DNA from: Actinomycetota bacterium | GTDB taxonomy: Bacteria > Actinomycetota > Actinomycetes > Nanopelagicales > Nanopelagicaceae | Reading direction: 5' to 3' | Assembly: GCA_026392695.1 (NCBI GenBank) | Contig: JAPLBP010000118.1 | Span: forward strand, 1-43,107 | DNA: 43,107 nt | Part shown: one piece after another, positions 27,960 through 37,890 of the stretch | Layout: each line of letters opens with the position of its first letter | Numbering within the stretch: the first letter of the stretch is position 1 | Notes under the pieces: generated by a model | The model's database searches: none | Seen by the model: the letters and a program-made list of their open reading frames with translations, nothing else | Told to the model about the DNA's origin: nothing | Made by a program: the position numbers and the translations under genes

Positions 27960-29509
27960 CGAAGCTCTCCATTCTTCGAGGAAAAATCTGATTCAAAATG
28001 TAGCATCGCACTCTTGACTGGCAAGGGGGTGAGCCCGCCCATCGCGCAGAGCGAGCCATCGGTCATTACTTCGCACAGGTCCAAGAGCACTTTCTTATTG
28101 CCATCAACATCTTTTCCTTGCGAAATCAAGGTCAATAATTCAGCTCCTCGGGTTGAGCCAAGCCGGCATGGAGTGCATTTCCCGCATGACTCTTCGGCGC
28201 AGAATTCCATCGCAAATCGGGCTTGGTCAACCATATCTGCCGTTTCATCGAAAATAACGATTCCACCATGGCCCAACATTCCGCCCGCAGACAATAAAGA
28301 TTCATAATCCATGGAGATATCGAACATAGTGGTTGGAAGGTAAGCACCCAGCGGTCCGCCGATTTGAACGGCTTTCATTGGGCGGCCCGTACGTGTTCCT
28401 CCACCGTATCCTTCTACAAGGGCGCCCAGCGTTGCGCCGAACGCGACTTCTACGATTCCACCGCGAGCAACGTTACCTGCAAGTTGAAATACCTGAGTTC
28501 CAAGTGATCGTCCTACGCCCCGTCGCTGATACTCACTCGCTCCGTCGGCGAGAATCATGGGAACGCTAGCCAGAGTTAGAACATTGTTAATTACAGTTGG
28601 TTTTCCAAAGAGTCCTTCAATTGCCGGCAGTGGCGGCTTTGAGCGAACAACGCCGCGCTTGCCTTCAATGCTCTCCAACATCGCAGTCTCTTCGCCGCAA
28701 ACGTAGGATCCAGCACCACTTCGAATTCGAATATCAAATGCTCGCCCGCTGGAAAGAACATTTTTACCGAGCCATCCATAATTTCTCGCAATAACAATCG
28801 CACGCTCAAGGGTTCGAATCGCATCGGGATATTCGGAGCGAACATAAATAACGCCTTCGTCGGCCCCAACAGTTAGTCCAGCTATTGTCATTCCTTCAAG
28901 GAGAGTAAAGGGATCGCCCTCCATAAGAATTCGATCCGCAAAAGTTCCGCTGTCGCCCTCATCTGCGTTGCAACAAATGTATTTCTTTTCAGATTCTGTT
29001 TGCAAAACCGTGCGCCACTTAATACCCGCCGGGAAACCCGCGCCGCCCCGACCCCGGAGACCAGAGGCCGTGAGTTCATCAATCACTTCGTTGTCCTTCA
29101 TTGAGATGGCTTTCCTCAGGCCAACAAGTCCACCATGTGCCTCAAAGTCTTGTATCGACAAAGGATCAGTAATTCCAACACGGGCAAATGTCACCCGATC
29201 TTGAGATGCTAGCCACTCGATTTCATCGGTAGGCCCTAAGGAAAGTCGGTGGTCACCACCTGAATAAAAATGAGAATCAAAAAGTGAGGGCACATCAAAC
29301 AAAGAGACTGGTCCGTATGCCACTCTGCCGAGAGCTGTCTCGACCTCAACGAGTGGCTCTAGCCACAACGCTCCCCTAGTTCCGTTCCTTATAAGTACTA
29401 CATGAAGTTTGCGCTTGAGGGCTTCAAATTCAATGCGATTGGCCACGTCATCAGCACCAACTGATCTAGATGCAGAATCCGATGGCACGTATACCGTATA
29501 AGTTTTCAT
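27956..29509 (-). CDS. fdsB: Formate dehydrogenase beta subunit (NuoF-like, FdsB)
   Basis: GLRGRGGAGFPAGIKW, YICCNADEGDSGTFADRILMEGDP, GAGSYVCGEETAMLESIEGKRG, ESCGKCTPCRLGSTRG. Confidence 0.95.
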   Translation of the reverse strand: MKTYTVYVPSDSASRSVGADDVANRIEFEALKRKLHVVLIRNGTRGALWLEPLVEVETALGRVAYGPVSLFDVPSLFDSHFYSGGDHRLSLGPTDEIEWLASQDRVTFARVGITDPLSIQDFEAHGGLVGLRKAISMKDNEVIDELTASGLRGRGGAGFPAGIKWRTVLQTESEKKYICCNADEGDSGTFADRILMEGDPFTLLEGMTIAGLTVGADEGVIYVRSEYPDAIRTLERAIVIARNYGWLGKNVLSSGRAFDIRIRSGAGSYVCGEETAMLESIEGKRGVVRSKPPLPAIEGLFGKPTVINNVLTLASVPMILADGASEYQRRGVGRSLGTQVFQLAGNVARGGIVEVAFGATLGALVEGYGGGTRTGRPMKAVQIGGPLGAYLPTTMFDISMDYESLLSAGGMLGHGGIVIFDETADMVDQARFAMEFCAEESCGKCTPCRLGSTRGAELLTLISQGKDVDGNKKVLLDLCEVMTDGSLCAMGGLTPLPVKSAMLHFESDFSSKNGELR

Positions 29510-29931
29510 CCCTGAATCGCCTTCACAACGGAATCAACACTTGCGCGACCCTGAAGCTTGCCATTCACCGTTGCACTGGGACCGAGTGCGCAATTGCCGA
29601 AACAAAAAGCCTTATCAAATTCGACTCCCTGGCTTTTCAATCCTGAAACCAATTCGCGTGATCCCACCGCCTGACAGGCTTCCGCCACGCATACGCGGAC
29701 ATGATTGGCGGGAAGCAGGAAAGTTCGAAGGTCGCTATAGAAAGTTAAGACGCCATGAACTTCGGCACGCGAAACGTTGCAGGCTTCTGCAATGAGTGCC
29801 ACGGCTGGGGTTGGAACAAAACCGAAAACGGATTGAATTGCCTGTAATGAAATAAGGACCGGACCGGGTTTATCGCGCGTTTGAGAAAGGACGAGCAAAG
29901 CCTCGTCCTTAGACCACGACGCGTATGTCAT
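29506..29931 (-). CDS. fdsG: Formate dehydrogenase gamma subunit (NuoE-like, FdsG)
   Basis: AIQSVFGFVPTPAVALIAEACNVSRAEVHGVLTFYSDL, VRVCVAEACQAVGS, CFGNCALGPSATVNG. Confidence 0.94.
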   Translation of the reverse strand: MTYASWSKDEALLVLSQTRDKPGPVLISLQAIQSVFGFVPTPAVALIAEACNVSRAEVHGVLTFYSDLRTFLLPANHVRVCVAEACQAVGSRELVSGLKSQGVEFDKAFCFGNCALGPSATVNGKLQGRASVDSVVKAIQG

Positions 29932-30839
29932 TAGAAGAGTCCCACCACTTTCCCGTCAATGAAATCGATGCGCTCAGCCGACGGCACCTTCGGCAAACCC
30001 GGCATAGTCATCACTTCTCCGCAAACCATGACGATAAATTCTGCCCCGGCCGAAAGTCGGACTTCGCGAATATTGATGGAATGTCCTGTCGGCGCCCCGC
30101 GTAGCGCGGCGTCAGTTGAGAATGAATATTGAGTTTTGGCGACGCAAACTGGGAAATGCCCGTATCCACTCTCTTGCAACTCTTTGATGCGGGCTCGAAC
30201 TTTGCTATCCGCCGTCACTTCACTCGCACCGTAGATTCGGCTTGCTATTAAATTGATCTTCTCTAAAAGAGTCGCATCATCTGGGTATACAAATGTAACC
30301 TCAGTTGGCTTTTCGCAAAGCTCGACAACAGCGTGGGCAAGATCAACAGCTCCCTTGCCACCATCCGCCCAGTGCGTAGCAAGAACGATCTTCACGCCCA
30401 TGGCTTCGACTTTAGCGCGCAATAGCGCCACTTCGGCTTCGGTATCACTCGTGAAATGATTAATGGAAACAACTAAAGGTATGTTGTAAACGTCGCGAAT
30501 ATTCGCAACATGCTTTTCGAGATTTACAATGCCAGCTTCAAGTGCTGCGAGATTCTCCTCTGTAATGGTCTTGAGATCTCCTCCACCGTGATATTTCAGC
30601 GCGCGAATAGTGGCTACCAAAACACATGCAGATGGACGCAAGCCCGATTTACGGCACTTGATATCAATGAATTTTTCGGCCCCTAGGTCCGCACCAAATC
30701 CTGCTTCAGTGACGACGTAGTCAGCCAACTTCATGGCCGAACTCGTTGCTACGACGGAATTGCATCCATGAGCGATATTGGCAAATGGTCCGCCATGCAC
30801 GAACGCTGGGGTGTTTTCCAGTGTTTGAACTAAATTCGG
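29931..30839 (-). pseudogene. fhs: Formate-tetrahydrofolate ligase, C-terminal fragment (out of frame with the N-terminal part)
   Basis: Reading in frame from CCG 30839: [57 protein letters not shown]...; no start codon before GTG 30800. See finding on the missing segment. Confidence 0.85.
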
Positions 30840-31522
30840 CCTCGAGTGTATGCAACCACAATCTTGCCCATTCGCTCTTTCAAATCTTCAAGGGAAGTCG
30901 CTAGGCAGAAGATAGCCATAATTTCGGAGGCAACGACAATATCGAAGCCGTCTTGGCGTGGGTAACCATTGCCTACTCCGCCAAGTGAAACGACAATGTC
31001 GCGCAGCGCACGATCATTCATGTCGACCACGCGCTTCCAGGCAATTCGTCTGACATCAATACCGAGGGCATTTCCATGATGAATGTGGTTATCGAGAAGC
31101 GCCGCTAGAAGATTGTTAGCCAGAGCAATTGCGTTGAAGTCACCTGTGAAATGGAGATTAATATCTTCCATCGGTACTACCTGTGCGTAGCCACCCCCTG
31201 CTGCTCCACCCTTCATTCCGAAAACGGGTCCAAGTGAGGGTTCCCGAAGCGCGAGCATCGCATCCTTGCCAATTACACGAAGCGCATCACCTAGACCAAC
31301 CGTGGTGGTCGTCTTGCCTTCACCCGCAGGTGTCGGACTAATTGCCGTGACAAGAATCAGTTTGCTGTTGTCTCTTTTTGGTAGAGCATCCAAGTACTTG
31401 AGTGAGACCTTCGCCTTGTAATGGCCATACGGCTCAAGGTGTGAAGCATCAATTCCCAGCATCGCTCCAATTTCTTGAACTGGCTTCATGTTGGCTGCTT
31501 GTGCAATTTCGATATCGGACAA
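30830..31522 (-). pseudogene. fhs: Formate-tetrahydrofolate ligase, N-terminal fragment ending at a premature TAG after [11 protein letters not shown]
   Basis: [76 protein letters not shown]; conserved up to IVVAYTR, then out of frame. Confidence 0.88.
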
Positions 31523-31523
31523 T

Positions 31524-32483
31524 TTACTTACCCTTCATCTCTTTGATTGCTGCGGTGAGTGCGGGAATTACCTGATGTAGATCACCAATAATTGCGTAAT
31601 CTGCATAAGCCATAATTGGTGCCTCTGGATCTGTATTTATGACAACGATATTTTTGCTGTTCTTACATCCTGCAATATGTTGCATCGCACCGCTAATTCC
31701 AGCAGCGATATACAAATCTGGAGCGACTTTCGTTCCAGTCTGACCTACTTGTTCGGCATGAGGACGCCAGCCCGCACTCGTCACCACTCGAGAACATCCA
31801 ACCGTTCCTTCAAGCAGAGCGGCCAATTCTTCAAGTGCACCAAAGCCTTCAGGTCCGCCAACACCGCGACCACCCGAAACGATTACTTTCGCGTCCGTTA
31901 AAGTCACACCGCCGCGGTTGGAATCTCCGCCACGACTAATAACTCGTACCCGAAGGTCATCGGAGGAAAGGTTTACAGCGAAGTCTTGGATCGATGCTTG
32001 TCCTGATACTGGCTCAGCTTCAACTGAGAATGCCAGCACCGTGGCAATTAGAAGCTCCGAATGAACTAGTGCCTCTTCCATCAAGTTGGCTGCCCATCGT
32101 GCGCGTACAACGCGATGCGGTGAGCCGAGGGTTATCTCGCTGCACTCAGCCGCCATTGGAAGATCCAAATATGTGGCGACGTGTGCCAATTGCTCGTTCC
32201 CTCGTGGAGATCCTGCCGCCAAAATCGCTTGAGGATTTAGCTGTTCAATCAATTGAACAATTGCACGACCACTTGCCGCCGGTGTGTAATCAGTAAGTTG
32301 GTCGTGAGTCGCAACATGGAGAACTTTCACCCCATGATTTCCAATTACCTCCGCGACGCTTCTTCCAGCATCTCCGATAACAACGGCTTCAACGTCGTCT
32401 GAAAGTCTTCGTGCCGCAGTGATCGCTCGCAAAGACAACGGATCGAGTTCGCCTAAATCGTGATCAACCAATACGAGAATCAT
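31524..32483 (-). CDS. etfA: Electron transfer flavoprotein alpha subunit
   Basis: C-terminal [89 protein letters not shown]. Confidence 0.96.
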   Translation of the reverse strand: MILVLVDHDLGELDPLSLRAITAARRLSDDVEAVVIGDAGRSVAEVIGNHGVKVLHVATHDQLTDYTPAASGRAIVQLIEQLNPQAILAAGSPRGNEQLAHVATYLDLPMAAECSEITLGSPHRVVRARWAANLMEEALVHSELLIATVLAFSVEAEPVSGQASIQDFAVNLSSDDLRVRVISRGGDSNRGGVTLTDAKVIVSGGRGVGGPEGFGALEELAALLEGTVGCSRVVTSAGWRPHAEQVGQTGTKVAPDLYIAAGISGAMQHIAGCKNSKNIVVINTDPEAPIMAYADYAIIGDLHQVIPALTAAIKEMKGK

Positions 32484-33238
32484 GCGAGTATGCCAATCGT
32501 TTTAAGTACTTCTACCAAAGCAGGAACCGCCTCGGCCCCCTTACCAAGAACTTGCGCACCTGCCGTATTGGAAGGAGCCACACTCAACGAAACTTTTTCC
32601 AATTTAGGCACTTGCGCAGTCGGTTTCTTGTGATCGACCGGCTTTTTGCGGGCTTGAATGCGACCAGGAACCGATGGATAACGGGGAATATTGAGGCCAT
32701 CTCGCACCGTGATAACGGCAGGAAGTGGTGTTTGATAAATTTCACGAGTTGTTCCGACGACACGTTCGCATTCGGCGATTCCATTTTCGATTTTCATACT
32801 CTTGACGTTTGTAACAATTGGTAAGCCCAGTGCGTGTGCCAATCGAATATGAATCTGGTAACCCGCGCTATCGGCTGATTCCGCGCCGAAAAGAAGTAAA
32901 TCGAATTGCGTCTCTTCGGCTTTGACGGCTTCGACCAGTGCGGCGGCCGTGGCTTGAGGATCCCAATCTTCGCCATCCGTTTCAAGCAAGATTGCCCGAG
33001 AAGCGCCAATCGCCAGTTGAGAACGAAGTTGTTCCTCTGCTTCGGTTGGTCCAAGAGTGAGCAAGGTCAAAGAACCGCCCATCTGCTCAACAAGTTGAAC
33101 ACCGGCCTCGACGGCATTTTCTTCATGCGGGCTAATGCCAAAGCCAAGGTGCTTAGTATCAATATCTTTTGAGTCTGGTGTCAGCAGGAAAGTACTTCCA
33201 GCCAAAGGAACTCGCTTCAAGCAAACAAGTACATTCAT
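32480..33238 (-). CDS. etfB: Electron transfer flavoprotein beta subunit
   Basis: MNVLVCLKRVPL, ISPHEENAVEAGVQL, LLLFGAESADSAGYQIHIRLAHALGLPIVTNV, LPAVITVRDGLNIPRYPSVPGRIQARKKP. Confidence 0.95.
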   Translation of the reverse strand: MNVLVCLKRVPLAGSTFLLTPDSKDIDTKHLGFGISPHEENAVEAGVQLVEQMGGSLTLLTLGPTEAEEQLRSQLAIGASRAILLETDGEDWDPQATAAALVEAVKAEETQFDLLLFGAESADSAGYQIHIRLAHALGLPIVTNVKSMKIENGIAECERVVGTTREIYQTPLPAVITVRDGLNIPRYPSVPGRIQARKKPVDHKKPTAQVPKLEKVSLSVAPSNTAGAQVLGKGAEAVPALVEVLKTIGILA

Positions 33239-35643
33239 TAGCTAAGAATCCGTCCGTTCTCTGGATCAAAGAGCGGAGTCGAACCGACGCCAGCCACGGT
33301 TACGGGGTACTGCTCTCCAAGATACTCAACTAAGAACTTGGATCCAGGTACTGCCAAGTCAGTCGGCAAGTAACTCATGAGTACATGCTTTCCCAAAGAG
33401 GGAGCCGAGCCTGCACTCGTAACGTAGGAGCGACGTCCATGGGAATCAATAATCGGGCCTCCATCAAGGGTAAGGATTGGCTCCTTGCCCAACATGTAGC
33501 GCTTCTCCCCTGTCGAAGATGTATGGTCGTCAACTGTTAGAGAACAGAGAGTTGTAACAGGCTTTTCTGCGCGATGACGTAAGTGCGCCTCCTTGCCAAT
33601 GAAATCTTGTTCCTTAATCTTGGGAGTTTGCATACCCGCTTCCACGACGTTGTACTCAGTTTCAAGTTCTCCGCCATATGCACGATAACTCTTTTCAAGA
33701 CGACCTGTTGTGCCATAAACGCCGATTCCGACGGGTATTAGCCCATGATTCTTGCCGGAATTCCAAAGCGCATCCCATAACTTCGCACCCTGCTCAATGG
33801 GAACATAAAACTCCCAGCCCAGATCTCCGACGTAAGAAATTCGTGAAGCCAGAACTCTTAGAGATCCAATTTCAATCATTTTGCACGTGCTGAACTTAAA
33901 GGATTCGTGGGAGACATCATCGGAAGTAATCGCAGAGAGTATTTCTCGCGCCTTTGGGCCCCACACACCGATTGTTGTAAAAGCTGAAGTTAAGTCAACT
34001 ATTTGCGCTGACCCATCGGCTGGAAGTTGGTCTGAAAACCACTTTTTATCAGCCATGCCGTGTGCACCGCCGGTGACCACACGGAAGTGATCTTTACCTA
34101 GGCGCATAATCGTAAGGTCTGATTTGAAACCGCCGTTCTGAGAAAGTACGGGCGTGTAAACAACGCGACCAACCGCGACATCCATCTGGCGCACCGCAAC
34201 TTTTTGAGCAAGAGCCAGGGCTCCCGGACCTGTGACATCGAAAAGCGCAAAGGCGCTGAGGTCAACAATCCCAGCGGTCTCTCTCATCTGAAGATGTTCT
34301 GCATTGATGATGGGTGACCACCAACGCGCTTCCCACTCTGATGTTCGAGGCATTACCGCTTCACCGAATTTGGCCAACAAGGAAGAATTTGATTCATACC
34401 AAAATGGTCTTTCCCATCCGGCAGTTTCAAAAAAGACGGCTCCAAGTTCCTTTTCGCGATCGTTAAATGGCGAGAGGCGAACGTTGCGATTGCTTTCATA
34501 TTGCTCAGAAGGGTGAACAATCCCGTAGGTCTTGTTAAATCCTTCGGCGGTACGCGCCTTCACATGGAATGTAGTTTTCTGGTGTTCGCGGAATCGAGCA
34601 ATATCTGAAGAGTGAAGGTCAATCTCTGATTGGCCATCTGGAGTGAGAGAAAGAATTCCGTTGATCGCATATTTCTCGCGAACATTTTCATCGCCGATAA
34701 TGTCGGGCATGAGTTCGAGTGAGTGTTCATCTTGAATATCAAAATCATCCTGAGTAAATGGAAATTCTGTAGGAGAAAGCGCCGCTAGTGCATTTGAAGG
34801 AATGTCCTCCGGTGTATACAGAATTGGACGATGAGCATACGAACCAACCTCAAGGCCGGTTCCGTGCTGACGCTCATACATATTGGTATCCATGTCGCGG
34901 ATAATCGGCCACTCAATATCGCCTCGGCTATCAGCAAAGAATGGAACGGGGCCAATATCTTTCATCTGGTGAACCGCGGGAGTTAGAGGAATTGAAGCAC
35001 CCGCCATTTTTGCCAAGCGTGGACTCCAGCAACCCGTCGCAATGACGACATACTCGGCTTCAATATCACCATGATCAGTGCGAACTCGCTTAATTCGACC
35101 ATCTTCAACATCCATGCCAAGCACTTCAATATTCGCAAAAGTTTGAAGTGCGCCCATTTCAACAGCTTTTTCGCGCATAAGAGTTCCTGCACGAAGCGAA
35201 TCCACTACTCCGACTCCTGGAGTGTAAAAGCCGCCGAGAATGACAGTTTCATCGATGTATGGGACTAGCTCCTTAATTTCAGCCGGTGTTACTAACCGTG
35301 AATCTGGAACTCCCCACGATTTTCCTGAAGAGATTCGTCGAGTGAGTTCTTGCATTCTCTCTGGCGTGCGTGCAACCTCTATTCCGCCACACTGAGTAAA
35401 GGTTCCTAACTCTCTATATTGGCGAACGCTATCTGCCGTAATTGCCGTCATCTCTTTAGAGTGATCAACGGGGAAAATAAAATTGGAAGCGTGGCCGGTG
35501 GAGCCACCAGGGTTTGGAAGAGGACCTTTATCAATCTGAACAAGGTCGCGCCAACCCAATCGTGCCAAGTGATAGGCAATGCTGTTGCCAACGATTCCTG
35601 CACCGATTACGACGGCCTTTGCCTTGCTTGGCACTGTACTCAT
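33238..35643 (-). CDS. FAD-dependent dimethylglycine/sarcosine dehydrogenase-like protein (DAO + GcvT domains)
   Basis: KAVVIGAGIVGNSIAYHLARLGW, GGSTGHASNFIF, KARTAEGFNKTYGIVHPSEQYESNRNVRLSPF, GcvT domain VDLSAFALFDVTGPGALALAQKVAVRQMDV and ISYVGDLGWEFYVPIEQGAKLWDALW. Adjacent to etfBA. Confidence 0.9.
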   Translation of the reverse strand: MSTVPSKAKAVVIGAGIVGNSIAYHLARLGWRDLVQIDKGPLPNPGGSTGHASNFIFPVDHSKEMTAITADSVRQYRELGTFTQCGGIEVARTPERMQELTRRISSGKSWGVPDSRLVTPAEIKELVPYIDETVILGGFYTPGVGVVDSLRAGTLMREKAVEMGALQTFANIEVLGMDVEDGRIKRVRTDHGDIEAEYVVIATGCWSPRLAKMAGASIPLTPAVHQMKDIGPVPFFADSRGDIEWPIIRDMDTNMYERQHGTGLEVGSYAHRPILYTPEDIPSNALAALSPTEFPFTQDDFDIQDEHSLELMPDIIGDENVREKYAINGILSLTPDGQSEIDLHSSDIARFREHQKTTFHVKARTAEGFNKTYGIVHPSEQYESNRNVRLSPFNDREKELGAVFFETAGWERPFWYESNSSLLAKFGEAVMPRTSEWEARWWSPIINAEHLQMRETAGIVDLSAFALFDVTGPGALALAQKVAVRQMDVAVGRVVYTPVLSQNGGFKSDLTIMRLGKDHFRVVTGGAHGMADKKWFSDQLPADGSAQIVDLTSAFTTIGVWGPKAREILSAITSDDVSHESFKFSTCKMIEIGSLRVLASRISYVGDLGWEFYVPIEQGAKLWDALWNSGKNHGLIPVGIGVYGTTGRLEKSYRAYGGELETEYNVVEAGMQTPKIKEQDFIGKEAHLRHRAEKPVTTLCSLTVDDHTSSTGEKRYMLGKEPILTLDGGPIIDSHGRRSYVTSAGSAPSLGKHVLMSYLPTDLAVPGSKFLVEYLGEQYPVTVAGVGSTPLFDPENGRILS

Positions 35644-35673
35644 TGCTTAATCCATTCTCTTGCGTTGTAGGTA

Positions 35674-36262
35674 TTACAGACTTTTTCGAATACTTGATTC
35701 AAAACCTTCGACATGATCGCGCATTGCCTTAGAGGCCGCGACCGAATCTCCATCTCGTATCGCTTTCAATAAGGCGCGGTGCTCCTTAACGGCTTCGGAA
35801 AGATCTTCCACTCGATCCAAAGCCAAGAACCAAATTCTCAAAGCGTGGGCGTAATACTGCTCGAGTGATGTTTCTAGAAAAACATTATGCGTGCATTGAT
35901 AGATGTGGCGATGAATTTTTTGATCAAGGAGAATTAGTTTTGCCATATCTGGCTCACCCTTGATCGCATCAATCTCGGCAATGAGTTCGACGGTCACAAT
36001 CTTTTCTTCACTCGTCGAACGTGCAGCCGCTAGACCCGCCGCTTTGATTTCGAGAACCGACCGGACCTCAGATAGCGCCGAAAGGTTCTGCACATCAACG
36101 CTGGTAACGAACATTCCTCGACGTGGGTAAACATCAACAAGCTTTTCACTTGCGAGCGCCCGTAACGCTTCTCGGCACGATCATGGATCGGATCTGGGTG
36201 TAGGCCTCCTCGGATTGAGAGGCGCTATTGCTTCCTCGCTTGGAGAGCACCGACACTGGCAT
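35674..36262 (-). pseudogene. GntR-family (FCD) regulator disrupted in its wHTH by an apparent internal deletion/frameshift
   Basis: N-terminal frame MPVSVLSKRGSNSASQSEEAYTQIRSMIV (from 36262), then a switch to REALRALASEKLVDVYPRRGMFVTSVDVQNLSALSEVRSVLEIKAAGLAA...FCD in another frame. Junction near 36175. Confidence 0.8.
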
Positions 36263-36333
36263 GGATCGATGATATATCAGTACCTGTCTTATAGATACAT
36301 AAGCGAACGACTCGCGCCTGTTAGACTGCGGGT

Positions 36334-37890
36334 ATGGCTTTTCGACGAGGCGCGCCCAACGAAAAGGGATGGCGGGAACTTGAACCTGTGCCATCCCCGC
36401 CTCACACAGGAGAGCATTTTCCCGCTCACAGTGAACCGCTTTTACTCCTGCACCACCTCTCCGACCTGCATGTTTGTGATGCGCAATCCCCTCTTCGCCC
36501 CGAGTACTTAGATCGTTGGGCAGACCCAACGAGTCCAATAAGAGATTTGGTCGGGACAATTGGCACATATCGACCTCACGCGATGCTAACTCCACACGTC
36601 GTCGAAGCGATGGTCACCTCCCTCAATCAAATGAGCGTAGGTCCCCTTTCGGGTCATGCCATTAATGCGGCAATTGTCACGGGCGATACGACTGATAACG
36701 CCCAAGAAAACGAAGTGAATTGGTATTTAGCTCTCTTGGATGGAGTTGAACTGCGTCCTGACTCCGGTTCGTTTGATCGGTATGAAGGCGTGATCGATGA
36801 TGCCTCAGAACATTACGACATTAAGTACTGGCATCCACATGGAACTCCTAGGGGACTTGAAGATGACGAGCCTCGCGCCCTGTATGGCTTTCCTGTAATT
36901 CCCAAACTCCTTGATTCATGTCGTGCTCCGTTCAAAGCAACGGGGTTGGATGTTCCTTGGTATGCCGTACACGGCAATCACGACGCACTTTTGCAAGGCA
37001 CCGTCACGGCAAATGAAGAGATGAAGAAGGAAATGATGGGCAACCGTCGATATGAAGCGTTGCCCTCTTCTCTTTCGCTAGCAGAAACCTTGGCGGCTTT
37101 TAACGAAGTCGGACCTGCTGATTTTCCAACCGAAAGTGATGCGCCTTTCGTTCTTGTAACTGCCGATGTGGAAAGGCGCGCAGTAGATCGCGGAAAATTT
37201 GCCGCTCTACATCGTCAATCTCCTGGGAAGCCCGAGGGGCATGGATTTTCGGAAAAGAATGTCGAAAACAAAACAATGTATTACTCGACCGATATCGGCG
37301 GGGTTCGACTCATAGTTCTAGATTCGGTGAATCTTTACGGGGGCTGGCAGGGCTCACTTGATGAAGAACAATTCATTTGGCTCGAAAATGAAATACAAAC
37401 CACGCAACTTCCCGTTGTTCTCGCTTCACATCATCCACTCTCAAAGATGTTCAATGACTACTCGCTAGCCGAAAGACGGGTATGCCTTGATGAAATTACA
37501 ACAATGTTGTTGAAATACCCTCGAGTCATTCTTTGGCTGGCAGGTCATGAACATCGCCATCATGTTGAATGGATTGGTTCAGAGGTAGGAATAAAAGGAT
37601 TCTGGCAAATTGAAACCGCTTCCCACGTGGATTGGCCTCAGCAAAGTCGCACCGTTGAAGTGGTTCGAGCAGATGACGGCGATATCTATATCGGCCTCAC
37701 TGTTGTTGATCACGCTGGACCGGCAAAATATGAAGAGACTCAAACCCCAATTGGAATCGCGTCTCTCTCACGCACTCTCTCCGCGAATGTTTGGCAAAAG
37801 CGCGAGGAACTAGGCGCTAAACACCCATTTGAATGGGCAGAAGGCAGAGTCGACGACAGAAATGTAGTTTTAAAAATCCAAAAGCACTGA
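36334..37890 (+). CDS. Calcineurin-like metallophosphoesterase (TIGR03767/PPA1498-like)
   Basis: LHHLSDLHVCDAQSP, AAIVTGDTTDNAQENEVNWY, WYAVHGNHDALLQG, VVLASHHPL, LWLAGHEHRHHVEW metal-binding motifs. Exact start uncertain. Confidence 0.85.
   Translation: MAFRRGAPNEKGWRELEPVPSPPHTGEHFPAHSEPLLLLHHLSDLHVCDAQSPLRPEYLDRWADPTSPIRDLVGTIGTYRPHAMLTPHVVEAMVTSLNQMSVGPLSGHAINAAIVTGDTTDNAQENEVNWYLALLDGVELRPDSGSFDRYEGVIDDASEHYDIKYWHPHGTPRGLEDDEPRALYGFPVIPKLLDSCRAPFKATGLDVPWYAVHGNHDALLQGTVTANEEMKKEMMGNRRYEALPSSLSLAETLAAFNEVGPADFPTESDAPFVLVTADVERRAVDRGKFAALHRQSPGKPEGHGFSEKNVENKTMYYSTDIGGVRLIVLDSVNLYGGWQGSLDEEQFIWLENEIQTTQLPVVLASHHPLSKMFNDYSLAERRVCLDEITTMLLKYPRVILWLAGHEHRHHVEWIGSEVGIKGFWQIETASHVDWPQQSRTVEVVRADDGDIYIGLTVVDHAGPAKYEETQTPIGIASLSRTLSANVWQKREELGAKHPFEWAEGRVDDRNVVLKIQKH

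Noticed and set aside
36263-36595. N-terminal 111 aa of the minus ORF 36146..36595
   Set aside because: This part is antisense to the metallophosphoesterase start and has low-complexity non-homologous sequence; the gntR start is placed at 36262.
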